Of a stretch of 64,000 nucleotides of DNA, positions 47,695 through 56,944 are shown one piece after another. Each line of letters starts with the position of its first letter. Within the stretch, counting starts at the first letter, position 1. A program made the translations under genes and the position numbers. This DNA is from Burkholderia humptydooensis (lineage in GTDB: Bacteria; Pseudomonadota; Gammaproteobacteria; Burkholderiales; Burkholderiaceae), in contig NZ_CP013380.1 of assembly GCF_001513745.1 (NCBI RefSeq), forward strand, positions 2,790,001 through 2,854,000, read 5' to 3'. A model generated the notes under the pieces. That model ran no database searches and was not told the DNA's origin. It was given only the letters and a program-made list of their open reading frames with translations.

Positions 47695-48765
47695 TCATAC
47701 AAACAGCTTCGCGAGCGTGCATAGCTTCGCGAAGGTGACGTCCGGGCTGGTCCGGAGGTTTCGTCCGAGCGAAGCAATGCTTGCCGGAGTGATCTTCGGT
47801 TTGGTGAAGCTGCGCGGCATTCGAGGGCCCCACTGGGCCATCGCTTCACGGCTGACTTCTTGGATGCCGGTCGCCAGTTCCGCCGTGAACATGTCCCCAT
47901 CGCAATAGTGCTCGTGCTTGTCACCCCATGGATCCTCCCAGTAGTCGAAGATCTGGCTACCGAGGATATGGCGACCGATGCCCCACGCATGCGTCCATCC
48001 CTCTTCGCGCAGTACGCGCTGTCCAACCCCGATCGCATCTGCATCGACCAGCTCGAATGCCGAATGGCTGTAGAGTGCTGCGAACCCCTGTGCCAATGCC
48101 AGGGTGTGGTGATCCGTCGGCGTCCTCCCGCGGTCTAGTCGCATGAATGCGACGGCCGGCGATCCATCCGGCAATACCTGGACGTCGCTCGGGATAAAGC
48201 CGAAGTGGGCCGTGTACCACGCACACGTCGCCTGGAAATCGGCGAGTTCGAGCACGACATGCCCGAGGCGAATCACTTCCGGCGTTTCGAGCACGGGACG
48301 CTGGGTATCGTTCACTCGAACAATGGAATCGCCGGAGTTGAACGGCAATGCCGACCGATGCGGTAGCGCGCCCGTCTGCGCTTGCCCTGCGATTGCATCG
48401 ACCCGAAAACCTGACGGATCGACGAGCGTGACACGATGACCGCCGCCGGGCCATGGCGACGGCTCGACGTTCGATGCGTCAAGCACGCGGGCGAGTTTTC
48501 GGAGTTCCGAGATGCCATCTACCGCGAGACCGAATCTGACGAAACGCGCTTTTTCTGCGCGCTGAACGACGTAGCAGAAAGGCGTGCCGGCCGTGCCCCG
48601 AAGGAACAGGTGATCGCCTTCGCGCGACACCGTACGAAGTCCGAAGTCGTTAAGAAACCGTTCGGCTCGTTCGAGATCGGGACGCTCGAAAATCAGATAT
48701 GAAAGCGCCCGTGCTTTCGTCGTCGGCTCGGAATTGCGTGCGGGCTGTGCAGTGGCGAGTTTCAT
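47695..48765 (-). CDS. VOC-family extradiol ring-cleavage dioxygenase
   Basis: A 356-residue type I extradiol dioxygenase with two vicinal-oxygen-chelate halves. Fe(II) ligands can be read in the C-terminal half: His in LGHVVLELADF, His in YSHSAFELVDAD and Glu in GDKHEHYCDGD. ATG 48765 has GAGG about seven bases upstream; an ATG at 48780 is possible. It opens a catechol-type ring and passes the product to the adjacent FAH-family hydrolase. The hydroxylase that should make the catechol survives only as a fragment just upstream. Confidence 0.88.
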   Translation of the reverse strand: MKLATAQPARNSEPTTKARALSYLIFERPDLERAERFLNDFGLRTVSREGDHLFLRGTAGTPFCYVVQRAEKARFVRFGLAVDGISELRKLARVLDASNVEPSPWPGGGHRVTLVDPSGFRVDAIAGQAQTGALPHRSALPFNSGDSIVRVNDTQRPVLETPEVIRLGHVVLELADFQATCAWYTAHFGFIPSDVQVLPDGSPAVAFMRLDRGRTPTDHHTLALAQGFAALYSHSAFELVDADAIGVGQRVLREEGWTHAWGIGRHILGSQIFDYWEDPWGDKHEHYCDGDMFTAELATGIQEVSREAMAQWGPRMPRSFTKPKITPASIASLGRNLRTSPDVTFAKLCTLAKLFV

Positions 48766-48784
48766 GGGGGCCTCGGGCATACGG

Positions 48785-49162
48785 CTAGGCGATCTGACTG
48801 CATAGCGTCGACACGGCGGTACGCGCACCCAGCAGCTGCATGGATTCGAGAACAAGGCCGGTCGAGTCGGCCACTGGGCCTTCGTGAAGGATCGTTTTGT
48901 CCGGGCGGACTACGACCGCCCAGCCGAACCACACGACACCCGGCATGAACGTCCCGTCCAGGTCCTCCCATCCGTCGTTCTCGATACGATGAAGGCGCTG
49001 CCCGCGGTGCGCGACCTGGACAACGGCACCGCCGGCGGCGATCAACGTGGCTCGCGCGCCGGCGTCAAGCTCGGCCCCCGGGTCCTTGCCGATCCAGATC
49101 AGCGCAAGACCACTACCGAACACGTCGTTGCAGCGTAGTTGCACTCGCCAATCCAGCGTATC
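48785..49162 (-). pseudogene. C-terminal fragment of an MhpA-type FAD monooxygenase
   Basis: The frame is open only from 49162 (stop TAA at 49163-49165) and encodes about 125 residues of the hydroxylase tail: DTLDWRVQLRCNDVFGSGL, ALIWIGKDPGAELDAGARAT, MPGVVWFGWAVVVRPDKTIL. The thioredoxin-like C-terminal domain is present, while the whole FAD and substrate domain (about 400 residues) is gone. It ends 20 bases before the dioxygenase start, so it was the upstream gene of that operon. It is one of three copies of this hydroxylase type in the window. Confidence 0.8.
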
Positions 49163-49211
49163 TTAAGCGCCGCCGGCGTACAGCTTCTGGCAGCGCACCG
49201 TGTTCTAAAGG

Positions 49212-49937
49212 TCAGAACCGATAGCCGACCGAAACGAACGAAACAAGCGGGTTAATTTTCACTTTGGCGGAGGTCGATACGCTACCCAACGCTGAGTGGG
49301 TGGTCAGCGTGGCCGTTGTCGACAGCCAAGCATATGAAACAGACACGCCCACCGACCAATGCTTGTCGATGTTGTACGTGAGGCCGGCATTGACGACCGG
49401 CGCAAAGGAACTTTTTAGCGACGCTGACGTGGGCCCTTCCAGGGCCGTCCCCGTTGTCGGCGACGCGAGAAACTGGCCTGTCGCAATCGGGCTGCTCAAT
49501 TCGACGTTCTTGAACCACACATATGAGATTCCCACGCCGACGTACGGGCGCAAGCGCGCCTGCGATTCGCCAAAGTGATATTGAGCGAGCAGTGACGGGC
49601 CCCATACTCGGGCGCTGCCTAGCTCCCCGAGCGTGGAAAGCGAGCCAGTACCGCTCAGTCGCAGCTTAGGCGGTACGCCCAGAAGCGTCTCGACCGCGAT
49701 ATGGTCCGTCACAAAGTATCGCGCTGAGAGTGCGACCGTATCGGCGTCTGAAACCGATGCACCGCTCCCCGGGATAGTGGCCGACGTGCCGAGTGCATTT
49801 ACGGTCAGTGGATCACTCGAATCCTGCGGAGCCAGGTGCATCCAGCCTGCGTTGACCACCCAATTGCCCGCCGATTGAGCATGAGCCGATGAAATCGCGA
49901 AAAGTGAGAATGCAGTGGCCAGACCGATATGTTTCAT
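49212..49937 (-). CDS. ompW: OmpW-family outer-membrane protein
   Basis: An eight-stranded beta-barrel for uptake of small hydrophobic molecules. The 241 residues carry a signal peptide (LATAFSLFAISSAHA), the N-terminal NWVVNAGWMHLAPQDSSDPL, the HIAVETLLGVPPKLRLSGTG motif, RPYVGVGISYVWFKN and a C-terminal GYRF. It is the last gene of the large ring-cleavage operon, 60 bases after the Old Yellow Enzyme gene. Such placement is common for aromatic and alkane uptake channels. Confidence 0.92.
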   Translation of the reverse strand: MKHIGLATAFSLFAISSAHAQSAGNWVVNAGWMHLAPQDSSDPLTVNALGTSATIPGSGASVSDADTVALSARYFVTDHIAVETLLGVPPKLRLSGTGSLSTLGELGSARVWGPSLLAQYHFGESQARLRPYVGVGISYVWFKNVELSSPIATGQFLASPTTGTALEGPTSASLKSSFAPVVNAGLTYNIDKHWSVGVSVSYAWLSTTATLTTHSALGSVSTSAKVKINPLVSFVSVGYRF

Positions 49938-49997
49938 GTTGTCTCCGATATCTAATTTTCAAGGAAAAAACGCCGATTCTCGACGCGAATTGAATCT

Positions 49998-51233
49998 TTA
50001 AGTCCGGGTTTGAATCCACCGCTTATATTGCCTGCCGCGCCGGTGGTTCTTCCATTGATCGCAGACGAGCGACAGCAGAGGGCGCCCTGCTGGTTTGACC
50101 GGACCTGCGACACTGAGTCTGTGCAGTTGGCGCTTCACCATCGCCTGCGTGGCGAGCGAAGCGAAGACCTTATTTTTCCAAGTGACGGCAGGCAACGCCG
50201 CATCGCTACGTCGCCCAGCCTGCCATTCAACCGGTAGCTCGGGCCGCACTGCGAGAGCAGTGGCCATACCGATCATTTCGATACCTTCTGCCAGGACGCC
50301 TTCGGCAATTTCGCGTCGACGAATTCCGCCCGTGACCATGAGCGGCATCTGGGCGATTTTCCGAACTTCTTGGGCGAACTCGAGAAACCACGCCTCACGC
50401 GCCAGTGTGCGGCCATCGCGAGCTTGTCCTTGCATCGCAGGCGCCTCGTAACTTCCGCCCGATAGCTCGATCAGATCGACCGCACAACGGTTCAGCATCT
50501 TGACGACCTCGCAGGCATCGGCGAGATCGAACCCGCCCCGCTGAAAATCAGCGGAGTTCAGCTTTACGGCGACGCAAAAGGATGCAGAAACCTTGCTCCG
50601 AATTCCACGCACGATATCGAGCAGCAAGCGCGCCCGATTCTCGAGTAAGCCGCCCCAACCATCCGTACGGCGATTGACCAGCGGGGAAAGGAATTGGCTG
50701 AGCAGATATCCATGCGCTGCATGCACTTGCACACCAGTAAACCCGGCTCGCTCGGCCAGTTGGGCGGCATTGACAAATCGATTAACGATCGCTTGAATCT
50801 CGCCGTCGCGCAATTCTCGAACGCGCGCGAACATCTTGGAAAAGCCCGGGATGTCGACGGGCACTGGCGAAGGGGCTACACCAGTCTGGCCGAGCGCTGA
50901 ATAGACCTGTCGGCCCGGATGATTGAGCTGCATCCAAACCTGTGCACCACCACTACCAGCGGATCGCGCCCAACGCTCGAATGACGACAAGCGCCTGTCA
51001 TTTTCGAGCACAACATCGCCCGGCCCCGTCATTGCTGTTCCATCCACCATCACGTTGCCAGTGATGATTAGCCCCACCCCGCCACTCGCCCAACGTTGAT
51101 AGAGCCGATAAAGGCTATCGCCCGGGGCTTGATCAGCGTCTGCGAGGTTTTCTTCCATCGCTGCCTTTGCCAGACGGTTCGGGATCACGCTTCCGTTTGG
51201 AAGACGCAGGGGTGAAAAAAGAGACTTCGACAT
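49998..51233 (-). CDS. NADH:flavin oxidoreductase, Old Yellow Enzyme family
   Basis: A 411-residue FMN enzyme reducing activated C=C bonds. Motifs are LFSPLRLPNGSVIPNRLAKA, WMQLNHPGRQVYSALG, GFTGVQVHAAHGYLLSQFLS (active-site His pair) and PLVNRRTDGWGG, GGIRRREIAEGVLAEG. It is of the NemA/2,4-dienoyl reductase-like class without the extra FAD domain. Three bases separate it from the amidohydrolase gene upstream, so the two are cotranslated. It may saturate a side chain or quinone-like intermediate before ring cleavage; that is inference. Confidence 0.9.
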   Translation of the reverse strand: MSKSLFSPLRLPNGSVIPNRLAKAAMEENLADADQAPGDSLYRLYQRWASGGVGLIITGNVMVDGTAMTGPGDVVLENDRRLSSFERWARSAGSGGAQVWMQLNHPGRQVYSALGQTGVAPSPVPVDIPGFSKMFARVRELRDGEIQAIVNRFVNAAQLAERAGFTGVQVHAAHGYLLSQFLSPLVNRRTDGWGGLLENRARLLLDIVRGIRSKVSASFCVAVKLNSADFQRGGFDLADACEVVKMLNRCAVDLIELSGGSYEAPAMQGQARDGRTLAREAWFLEFAQEVRKIAQMPLMVTGGIRRREIAEGVLAEGIEMIGMATALAVRPELPVEWQAGRRSDAALPAVTWKNKVFASLATQAMVKRQLHRLSVAGPVKPAGRPLLSLVCDQWKNHRRGRQYKRWIQTRT

Positions 51234-51236
51234 GTT

Positions 51237-52301
51237 TTAGCGGTTCCTCAGTTTGTCGATCAGTAGAACGCTGACTCGGGCCGCAGCGTTTTTCAACGAT
51301 GTGAACGGACCATCCTTACGCGAAGCGGCGTCAACAGATCCTTCATTGCCGACAGCAAAGCGGGGAAACAACCGCAGAGCGTTATCGCGCTCAATGTTTG
51401 CGATCGCTTGCGCACTCCAAATGGGTGAATGCTCAAGGGTGTCGCATTGCATGGCAGTCACCGGCTCTGGAGCAAAGGGAAAATCGCTGCCGAACAGGAT
51501 CTGCGTTGGCTCGACGAGTTCGCGCAGCGCGGCTTGCGGGTACGCAGCCGGCGACAATGCGGTATCAAAGTAGAAACGACGGATATATGTCAGGACACCC
51601 GCAGGTGTTTTGGACGCCCATTCCGGCATGAGATTGGCGAGCGACAGCCGCCAAGCCACATATGGAAGGAAGCCACCCGCGTGCGCTAGCACCCACCGAA
51701 TGCGCGGATATCGTTCCAAGGTCCCAGTCAAAATCAGATTGAGTGCAGCGCGTGTCGTGTCACAAAGGAATTCCACCAGGAAGCCCGGGGCACCGAGTTC
51801 TAAGTCTTCGCTCGTCCGGTGCATATTCGGATGAACAAAAACGACCGCGCGTCGCCTATCAAGCTCGGCCATCAACTCGTCGAACTCCGGTGCACCGAGA
51901 AACTTCCCCTCAGTGCTACCGAGCAATACCACACCTTCCGCATTCAGAACGTCGAATGCATACACCGCCTCCCGGCAAGACTCCTCGGTGAAAGGCATTG
52001 GAAGCACGGCGAATGAACCGAATCTTCCGGGATATGCATCGCGCGTGCTTGCGGCGTACTCGTTGCATTCACGTGCGAGCCCACATGCTTCATTTAAGTT
52101 GCCAAAATAAACTCCTGGAGCGGAGATCGATAGCAAAGCCGTCTTTATCGCGTTGGAGTCCATCGCACTCAACGATATTTCCGGACTCCACTTTGGAAGC
52201 TCTGCTCCAGCAACGTGGTTCAGCCCATGCCTACCCATCGCTATCCGATAGGCGGGCGGTACAAAGTGATGATGCACGTCTATACGATGCACGGTATTCA
52301 C
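51237..52301 (-). CDS. ACMSD-type amidohydrolase (probable decarboxylase)
   Basis: A 354-residue metal-dependent TIM barrel from GTG 52301. Motifs are RIDVHHHFVPPAYR, VVFVHPNMHRTSED, LAHAGGFLPYVAWRL and LFGSDFPFAPEP, the same layout as the enzyme at 31.7-32.7 kb and as gamma-resorcylate and 5-carboxyvanillate decarboxylases. It lies 79 bases after the aldolase gene and three bases before the Old Yellow Enzyme gene. A role in removing a ring carboxylate ahead of hydroxylation is plausible. It is not part of the classical mhp pathway. Confidence 0.9.
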   Translation of the reverse strand: MNTVHRIDVHHHFVPPAYRIAMGRHGLNHVAGAELPKWSPEISLSAMDSNAIKTALLSISAPGVYFGNLNEACGLARECNEYAASTRDAYPGRFGSFAVLPMPFTEESCREAVYAFDVLNAEGVVLLGSTEGKFLGAPEFDELMAELDRRRAVVFVHPNMHRTSEDLELGAPGFLVEFLCDTTRAALNLILTGTLERYPRIRWVLAHAGGFLPYVAWRLSLANLMPEWASKTPAGVLTYIRRFYFDTALSPAAYPQAALRELVEPTQILFGSDFPFAPEPVTAMQCDTLEHSPIWSAQAIANIERDNALRLFPRFAVGNEGSVDAASRKDGPFTSLKNAAARVSVLLIDKLRNR

Positions 52302-52380
52302 TATACTCGTCGAATATACTCAGCGAAGCCGCCTACCAATCCAGGTGTCTTGATAGTAGTCCGAAGAATTTAGAGTACAT

Positions 52381-53391
52381 TTATCGCGTCTTCAGCAAAT
52401 CAAGCGCGACATCGACGATCATGTCCTCCTGGCCCCCAACCATGCGACGCCTACCGAGTTCAACGAGAATATCAACAGCTTTGATGCCATATTTCTTTGC
52501 GGCCATTTCCGAGTGGCGCAGGAAACTCGAATAAACGCCCGCGTAACCCAATGCAAGCGTCTCGCGATCGACGCGCACGGGGCGATCCTGGAGAGGTCGA
52601 ACGATATCGTCAGCCGCATCCATCAGACGGTATAGATCGCAGCCATGGTTCCAACCGAGGCGCGACGCCGCTGCGACGAAGACTTCCAGCGGTGCATTGC
52701 CGGCGCCGGCGCCCATCCCCGCGAGACTCGCATCGACACGATCGCAACCCTCTTCGACAGCCACGATCGAGTTGGCCACGCCCAAGCTCAGGTTATGGTG
52801 CGCATGTATCCCCGTCTCGGTTCCGGATTTGAGCACATCCTTGAACGCACGCATCCTGTCACGTATGTCGTTCATATTCATCGCACCGCCGGAATCGACC
52901 ACGTAGCAGCAGGTCGCGCCGTAGCTCTCCATCAGCTTTGCTTGTTCGGCCAGCGCACGAGGCGCGAGCATGTGGCTCATCATCAAGAAGCCCACCGCCT
53001 CCATGCCGAGTTCGCGCGCGTACTCGATATGCTGCCTTGAGATATCGGCCTCCGTGCAATGCGTGGCTATGCGGACGATCCGTGCGCCGGCGTTATATGC
53101 CGCCTTCAAATCATGGACGGTACCGATACCGGGCAGCAACAACGTAGCAATCTTCGCGTGCGTCACTACGCTGGCGACGGCCTCGATCCACTCAACGTCC
53201 GTATGTGCGCCGAAGCCATAGTTGAAACTTCCTCCTTGCAGACCATCACCGTGTGCAACTTCGATTGAGTCAACCTTGGCCTCGTCGAGCGCTTTCGCGA
53301 TTACCTTTGCCTGCTCAACGCTGTATTGGTGGCGAATTGCGTGACTTCCGTCCCGCAATGTCACGTCGGAGATGTAGAGTTTCTTGTCCAT
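52381..53391 (-). CDS. mhpE: 4-hydroxy-2-oxovalerate aldolase
   Basis: This enzyme splits 4-hydroxy-2-oxovalerate to pyruvate and acetaldehyde and works as a complex with the acetaldehyde dehydrogenase encoded upstream, channelling the aldehyde. ATG 53391 gives 336 residues. The N-terminal [18 protein letters not shown] supplies the catalytic Arg and metal Asp; [20 protein letters not shown] supplies the metal histidines. A C-terminal communication domain ([17 protein letters not shown]) follows. It is 11 bases from the dehydrogenase stop. The DmpG and MhpE names are interchangeable here. Confidence 0.96.
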   Translation of the reverse strand: MDKKLYISDVTLRDGSHAIRHQYSVEQAKVIAKALDEAKVDSIEVAHGDGLQGGSFNYGFGAHTDVEWIEAVASVVTHAKIATLLLPGIGTVHDLKAAYNAGARIVRIATHCTEADISRQHIEYARELGMEAVGFLMMSHMLAPRALAEQAKLMESYGATCCYVVDSGGAMNMNDIRDRMRAFKDVLKSGTETGIHAHHNLSLGVANSIVAVEEGCDRVDASLAGMGAGAGNAPLEVFVAAASRLGWNHGCDLYRLMDAADDIVRPLQDRPVRVDRETLALGYAGVYSSFLRHSEMAAKKYGIKAVDILVELGRRRMVGGQEDMIVDVALDLLKTR

Positions 53392-53402
53392 ATTCACAGA
53401 AC

Positions 53403-54350
53403 TCAATTCTGGTTGGTGAGCAGACGAGCGGCGACCTTCTCGGCCGTGACTTTTGCCGCGCTGGTCATGATGTCAAGGTTGCCGGCGTAGGCAGGCAGGT
53501 AATGAGCGGCTCCCTCGACTTCAAGGAAGATCGAGGTCTTGATACCGCACATACGGTCGCCGACACCAGGTATCCGGATCGGCCGATCTGCCTCGATGCG
53601 GTCGAATTGCACTCGCTGCTTAAGGCGATAGCCAGGCACATACGACTGAACCGCCTCAGCCATACGAGTCACCGATTCTTCGATCTCACGCTCATCGACG
53701 AACTCGCTTAGCGTGTAGACCGTATCGCGCATGATGAGCGGCGGTTCGGCAGGATTGAGCACAATGATCGCCTTCCCCTTGCGCGCCCCACCCACCACCT
53801 CGATGGCTCGAGAGGTAGTCTCGGTGAACTCGTCGATGTTCGCACGCGTACCCGGTCCGGCGCTCTTGCTCGAAATGGACGCTACGATTTCGCCGTAATG
53901 CACTTTCGCGACCCGCGATACCGCCGCGACCATGGGAATCGTTGCTTGACCGCCGCAGGTCACCATGTTGACGTTGGGGGCGCCGAGATGGAGTTCCCCG
54001 TTCACCACGGGGATGCAGTACGGTCCGATCGCCGCCGGCGTCAGGTCCACGATGCGGATGCCGGGTTTGACGGTGCGCAGGAATGCGTCGTTGTGCGTAT
54101 GCGCCGTGGCCGACGTCGCGTCGAACACGATATCGATGTCACCGAACACGGGCATACGGGTGAGTCCTTCGACACCCTCATGCGTCGTCGCGACGCCCAT
54201 GCGTGCCGCGCGCTGCAGTCCGTCCGACGCCGCGTCGATACCCACCATGGCGCCCATTTCGATATGTTCGCCGTGGCGCAGAATCTTGATCATCAAATCG
54301 GTGCCGATATTCCCGCTACCGATAATGGCAACTTTCACCTTCTTTCTCAT
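53403..54350 (-). CDS. mhpF: Acetaldehyde dehydrogenase (acylating)
   Basis: It oxidises acetaldehyde to acetyl-CoA with NAD and CoA, in complex with the aldolase. The 315 residues from ATG 54350 show the NAD-binding start [19 protein letters not shown], the catalytic Cys in [14 protein letters not shown] and [20 protein letters not shown]. The dimerisation and aldolase-contact region follows. It is 11 bases from the preceding hydratase gene. Residues and length are normal for MhpF/DmpF. Confidence 0.96.
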   Translation of the reverse strand: MRKKVKVAIIGSGNIGTDLMIKILRHGEHIEMGAMVGIDAASDGLQRAARMGVATTHEGVEGLTRMPVFGDIDIVFDATSATAHTHNDAFLRTVKPGIRIVDLTPAAIGPYCIPVVNGELHLGAPNVNMVTCGGQATIPMVAAVSRVAKVHYGEIVASISSKSAGPGTRANIDEFTETTSRAIEVVGGARKGKAIIVLNPAEPPLIMRDTVYTLSEFVDEREIEESVTRMAEAVQSYVPGYRLKQRVQFDRIEADRPIRIPGVGDRMCGIKTSIFLEVEGAAHYLPAYAGNLDIMTSAAKVTAEKVAARLLTNQN

Positions 54351-54361
54351 CGATCTCGCCC

Positions 54362-55156
54362 TCATCCGATACGGCAGCTGACGCTGCCGAGTGCACCAAT
54401 CTGCGCGTGAATCGCGTCTCCGGCGCTGACTGGCACCATCGGACCCAGCGCACCCGACAGGATCACGTCGCCTTCACGCAGAATCTGCCCGCGCTGAGTC
54501 GTCATGCGAGCCAGCCAATACACCGCTCTTAACGGATGGCCGAGGCATGCGGCGCCGCTTCCGGTCGAAACGGTCGTTCCGTCGCGACTCATCAACATGC
54601 CCACTTCTCGCAAGGAAATTCCGCCGAGCGAGACGGGTTGAGTTCCCAGGACATAGAGACCGCAGGAGGCGTTGTCTGCAACCGTGTCCTCGAGCGCAAT
54701 GCGCCAGTCCGAAATCGCACTGTCGACGATCTCGAGGGCCGGCAATGCATAGGCGAGTGCCGACAGCACCTGCCCATAGCTCGGCGCTTCATCGGCGATG
54801 TCCCGTCCGACGACGAACGCCACTTCCGCCTCGATCTTCGGTTGCATCAGGCGACTCAACGGCACTTCGTCACCATCGAGATATTCCATATCGTCGAACA
54901 GCACGCCGAAATCGGGCTGGTCGACCCGCAGTTGCTGCTGTACCGCGACTGAGGTCAGACCGATCTTCTTGCCGACGACGCGCCGGCCGTCAGAGATTCG
55001 GACTGCGTTGTTGAGTTCCGCCACGGCATATGCCGCGTCGAGACCGGCAATGCCGAATCGTTCGGCAATCGGAGCGATCGGGGTGCGTGACTCTCGCGCG
55101 TCACGTAGAGCTTTTGCAGCCGCGAGAATGGCTGCTTGGTCGAAATGATCAGGCAT
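54362..55156 (-). CDS. mhpD: 2-oxopent-4-enoate (2-hydroxypentadienoate) hydratase
   Basis: It adds water to 2-hydroxypenta-2,4-dienoate to give 4-hydroxy-2-oxovalerate. ATG 55156 gives 264 residues. Family motifs are [71 protein letters not shown] and [10 protein letters not shown] near the end. Position between the hydroxylase and the acetaldehyde dehydrogenase matches the order of mhp and dmp operons. Confidence 0.95.
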   Translation of the reverse strand: MPDHFDQAAILAAAKALRDARESRTPIAPIAERFGIAGLDAAYAVAELNNAVRISDGRRVVGKKIGLTSVAVQQQLRVDQPDFGVLFDDMEYLDGDEVPLSRLMQPKIEAEVAFVVGRDIADEAPSYGQVLSALAYALPALEIVDSAISDWRIALEDTVADNASCGLYVLGTQPVSLGGISLREVGMLMSRDGTTVSTGSGAACLGHPLRAVYWLARMTTQRGQILREGDVILSGALGPMVPVSAGDAIHAQIGALGSVSCRIG

Positions 55157-55180
55157 AGCAGAAATACCAGAAGGCAAGGG

Positions 55181-56944
55181 TCAGGCCGCTTTAGCGACAG
55201 AAGGCGTGGTGATTGAAGTGCCGGCGATGCTCTTGCGCGCTCCCAATTGGAGGCCGAGCTTGTCGTGCAATTGCCGGACGGTCCGGTCAAGCTCGCTGGG
55301 GGCAATAACCGCAAAGGTGAAACGGTCAGGCCTCAGCACGGCCACAGCCTCAGTTTTAAAGCCCGCTTTTTTAAACCAGGCAATCATATCGCCTCCGACG
55401 TCCTCGACTTCGACGACGCCGGTCGAGTTGTCCCGGTCGACGCCGTCGAGTCCTTGCGGGCGGCCACCGTACGGGTACATCGTCACGGTGCTTGTCGACA
55501 ATGCGACCATGGTCGCCAGCGATGCTTCATTGAGGTACCGCAAGGGATCGATGTTTAACCCGATAAGCGAAAACCCGTGGCCGAGAAGATCGTCCAGTTT
55601 TTTCCTGTCGCCATTGAAAAGACGCACTTCGGGCTGTGGAATCAATGCACCCTCCGGGCCATTTCTGCGACGGCGAGGCAAGCCCAAATAGGCGTTCTTC
55701 CGATAGACCGGCATCGGCTTGAAGCCTCCCTCCTGAAACCAGCGTCTGAGCGGCGGAACGGTTCGAATGAGGCCGAGCGAAGCATCCCGAAGGAGCGTCG
55801 CAAATGGGCTTCGCGCAGACACGACGTTCTTGAGCAGGACCGACGTATTGATCATGGCCTTCGCGTGTGCATGCCGTTCCGATTGGTACGTATCGAGAAG
55901 CGCTTCGTCCGCGAGGTCCCGCAATACGAGATCAAGCTTCCAGCCGAGGTTATACGCGTCACGAACACCCGAGCTTGCCCCTTGGCCCATGAACTGTGGC
56001 GTCATGTGGGCGGCGTCGCCGCCGAGTAGCACACGTCCGACCCGCCACTTCGATGCGATCAGCGCGTTAAATGTGTAGACAAGCTTGCGCTTAACCACGA
56101 ACTGGTCAGGATCGACGAACCGGGACAGGTACTTCCGAACCGTTTCGGGTCGCTCCATGTTTTCCTTCGTCTCACCCGGCATCAGCATGAATTCGAACCG
56201 GTGAAACTTGCCGGGCTGAACACAGCTCACGACCGGCAGTTTCGGGTCGACGACGAAATTGAAGTACGGCAAATGACGCAGTGCGTCGGTTCCGGGCTTG
56301 CGCTCGAGGTCCACGACGAGCCACGGCTCGGGGAAGCTCTTGCCGGACATCTCGATGCCAAGCTTCGTACGAACAATGCTTCGGCCGCCGTCGGCACCCA
56401 CCAAATAGCGCGCCCGCAGAGTCCTGATATCGGGATCGCCCTCGACACGCGCGCGGGCATCGTTGCTGTCGCTGAACCGCGCTTCACGCGTCGCCTGATG
56501 CGTAACGCTCACGCCGTCCACATCCTGTACGAAGTCGACGACTTCCCGGCCTCGGCGGACCTCGACGCTCGGGTAACGCGCGAGCGTCTCGGCCAACGTC
56601 GTTTCGAGGTAAGGCTGATAAAAGAAGTTGATCACCGGCCAGCCAAATGGACGCTTGCGTGGCATGTACTGGGTAATCGGCGTTCCATCGCGCCGAACGA
56701 GCTGGACCGGCGTCTCCGTCATCATCCGAGACTGCACTTCATCGACGACGTCGAGGTGCTGGAAGATCCGCATGCACTCGTCGTCGGTGTACACGGCTCG
56801 AGCATTACCGTAGAACACGGGCTCACGTTCGAGCACGATGACCTTATGGCCGGCCTGTCCGAGCATATGCGCGAGGATGAGGCCAGTCGGTCCCAGCCCC
56901 ACAATCGCGACATCGCACGCATCATTTGGATGCGCTCCATTCAT
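55181..56944 (-). CDS. mhpA: FAD-dependent aromatic hydroxylase, MhpA type
   Basis: A 587-residue group A flavin monooxygenase that adds an ortho hydroxyl to a phenolic substrate with NADH and O2. Motifs are VAIVGLGPTGLILAHMLGQA (FAD dinucleotide site), ARYLVGADGGRSIVRTKLGI (DG motif), LLGGDAAHMTPQFMGQGASS (GD motif) and a thioredoxin-like C-terminal domain. It resembles 3-(3-hydroxyphenyl)propionate hydroxylase, but substrate specificity cannot be read off. ATG 56944 overlaps the dioxygenase stop in ATGA. Broken relatives lie at 34.1-35.4 kb and 48.8-49.2 kb. Confidence 0.92.
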   Translation of the reverse strand: MNGAHPNDACDVAIVGLGPTGLILAHMLGQAGHKVIVLEREPVFYGNARAVYTDDECMRIFQHLDVVDEVQSRMMTETPVQLVRRDGTPITQYMPRKRPFGWPVINFFYQPYLETTLAETLARYPSVEVRRGREVVDFVQDVDGVSVTHQATREARFSDSNDARARVEGDPDIRTLRARYLVGADGGRSIVRTKLGIEMSGKSFPEPWLVVDLERKPGTDALRHLPYFNFVVDPKLPVVSCVQPGKFHRFEFMLMPGETKENMERPETVRKYLSRFVDPDQFVVKRKLVYTFNALIASKWRVGRVLLGGDAAHMTPQFMGQGASSGVRDAYNLGWKLDLVLRDLADEALLDTYQSERHAHAKAMINTSVLLKNVVSARSPFATLLRDASLGLIRTVPPLRRWFQEGGFKPMPVYRKNAYLGLPRRRRNGPEGALIPQPEVRLFNGDRKKLDDLLGHGFSLIGLNIDPLRYLNEASLATMVALSTSTVTMYPYGGRPQGLDGVDRDNSTGVVEVEDVGGDMIAWFKKAGFKTEAVAVLRPDRFTFAVIAPSELDRTVRQLHDKLGLQLGARKSIAGTSITTPSVAKAA

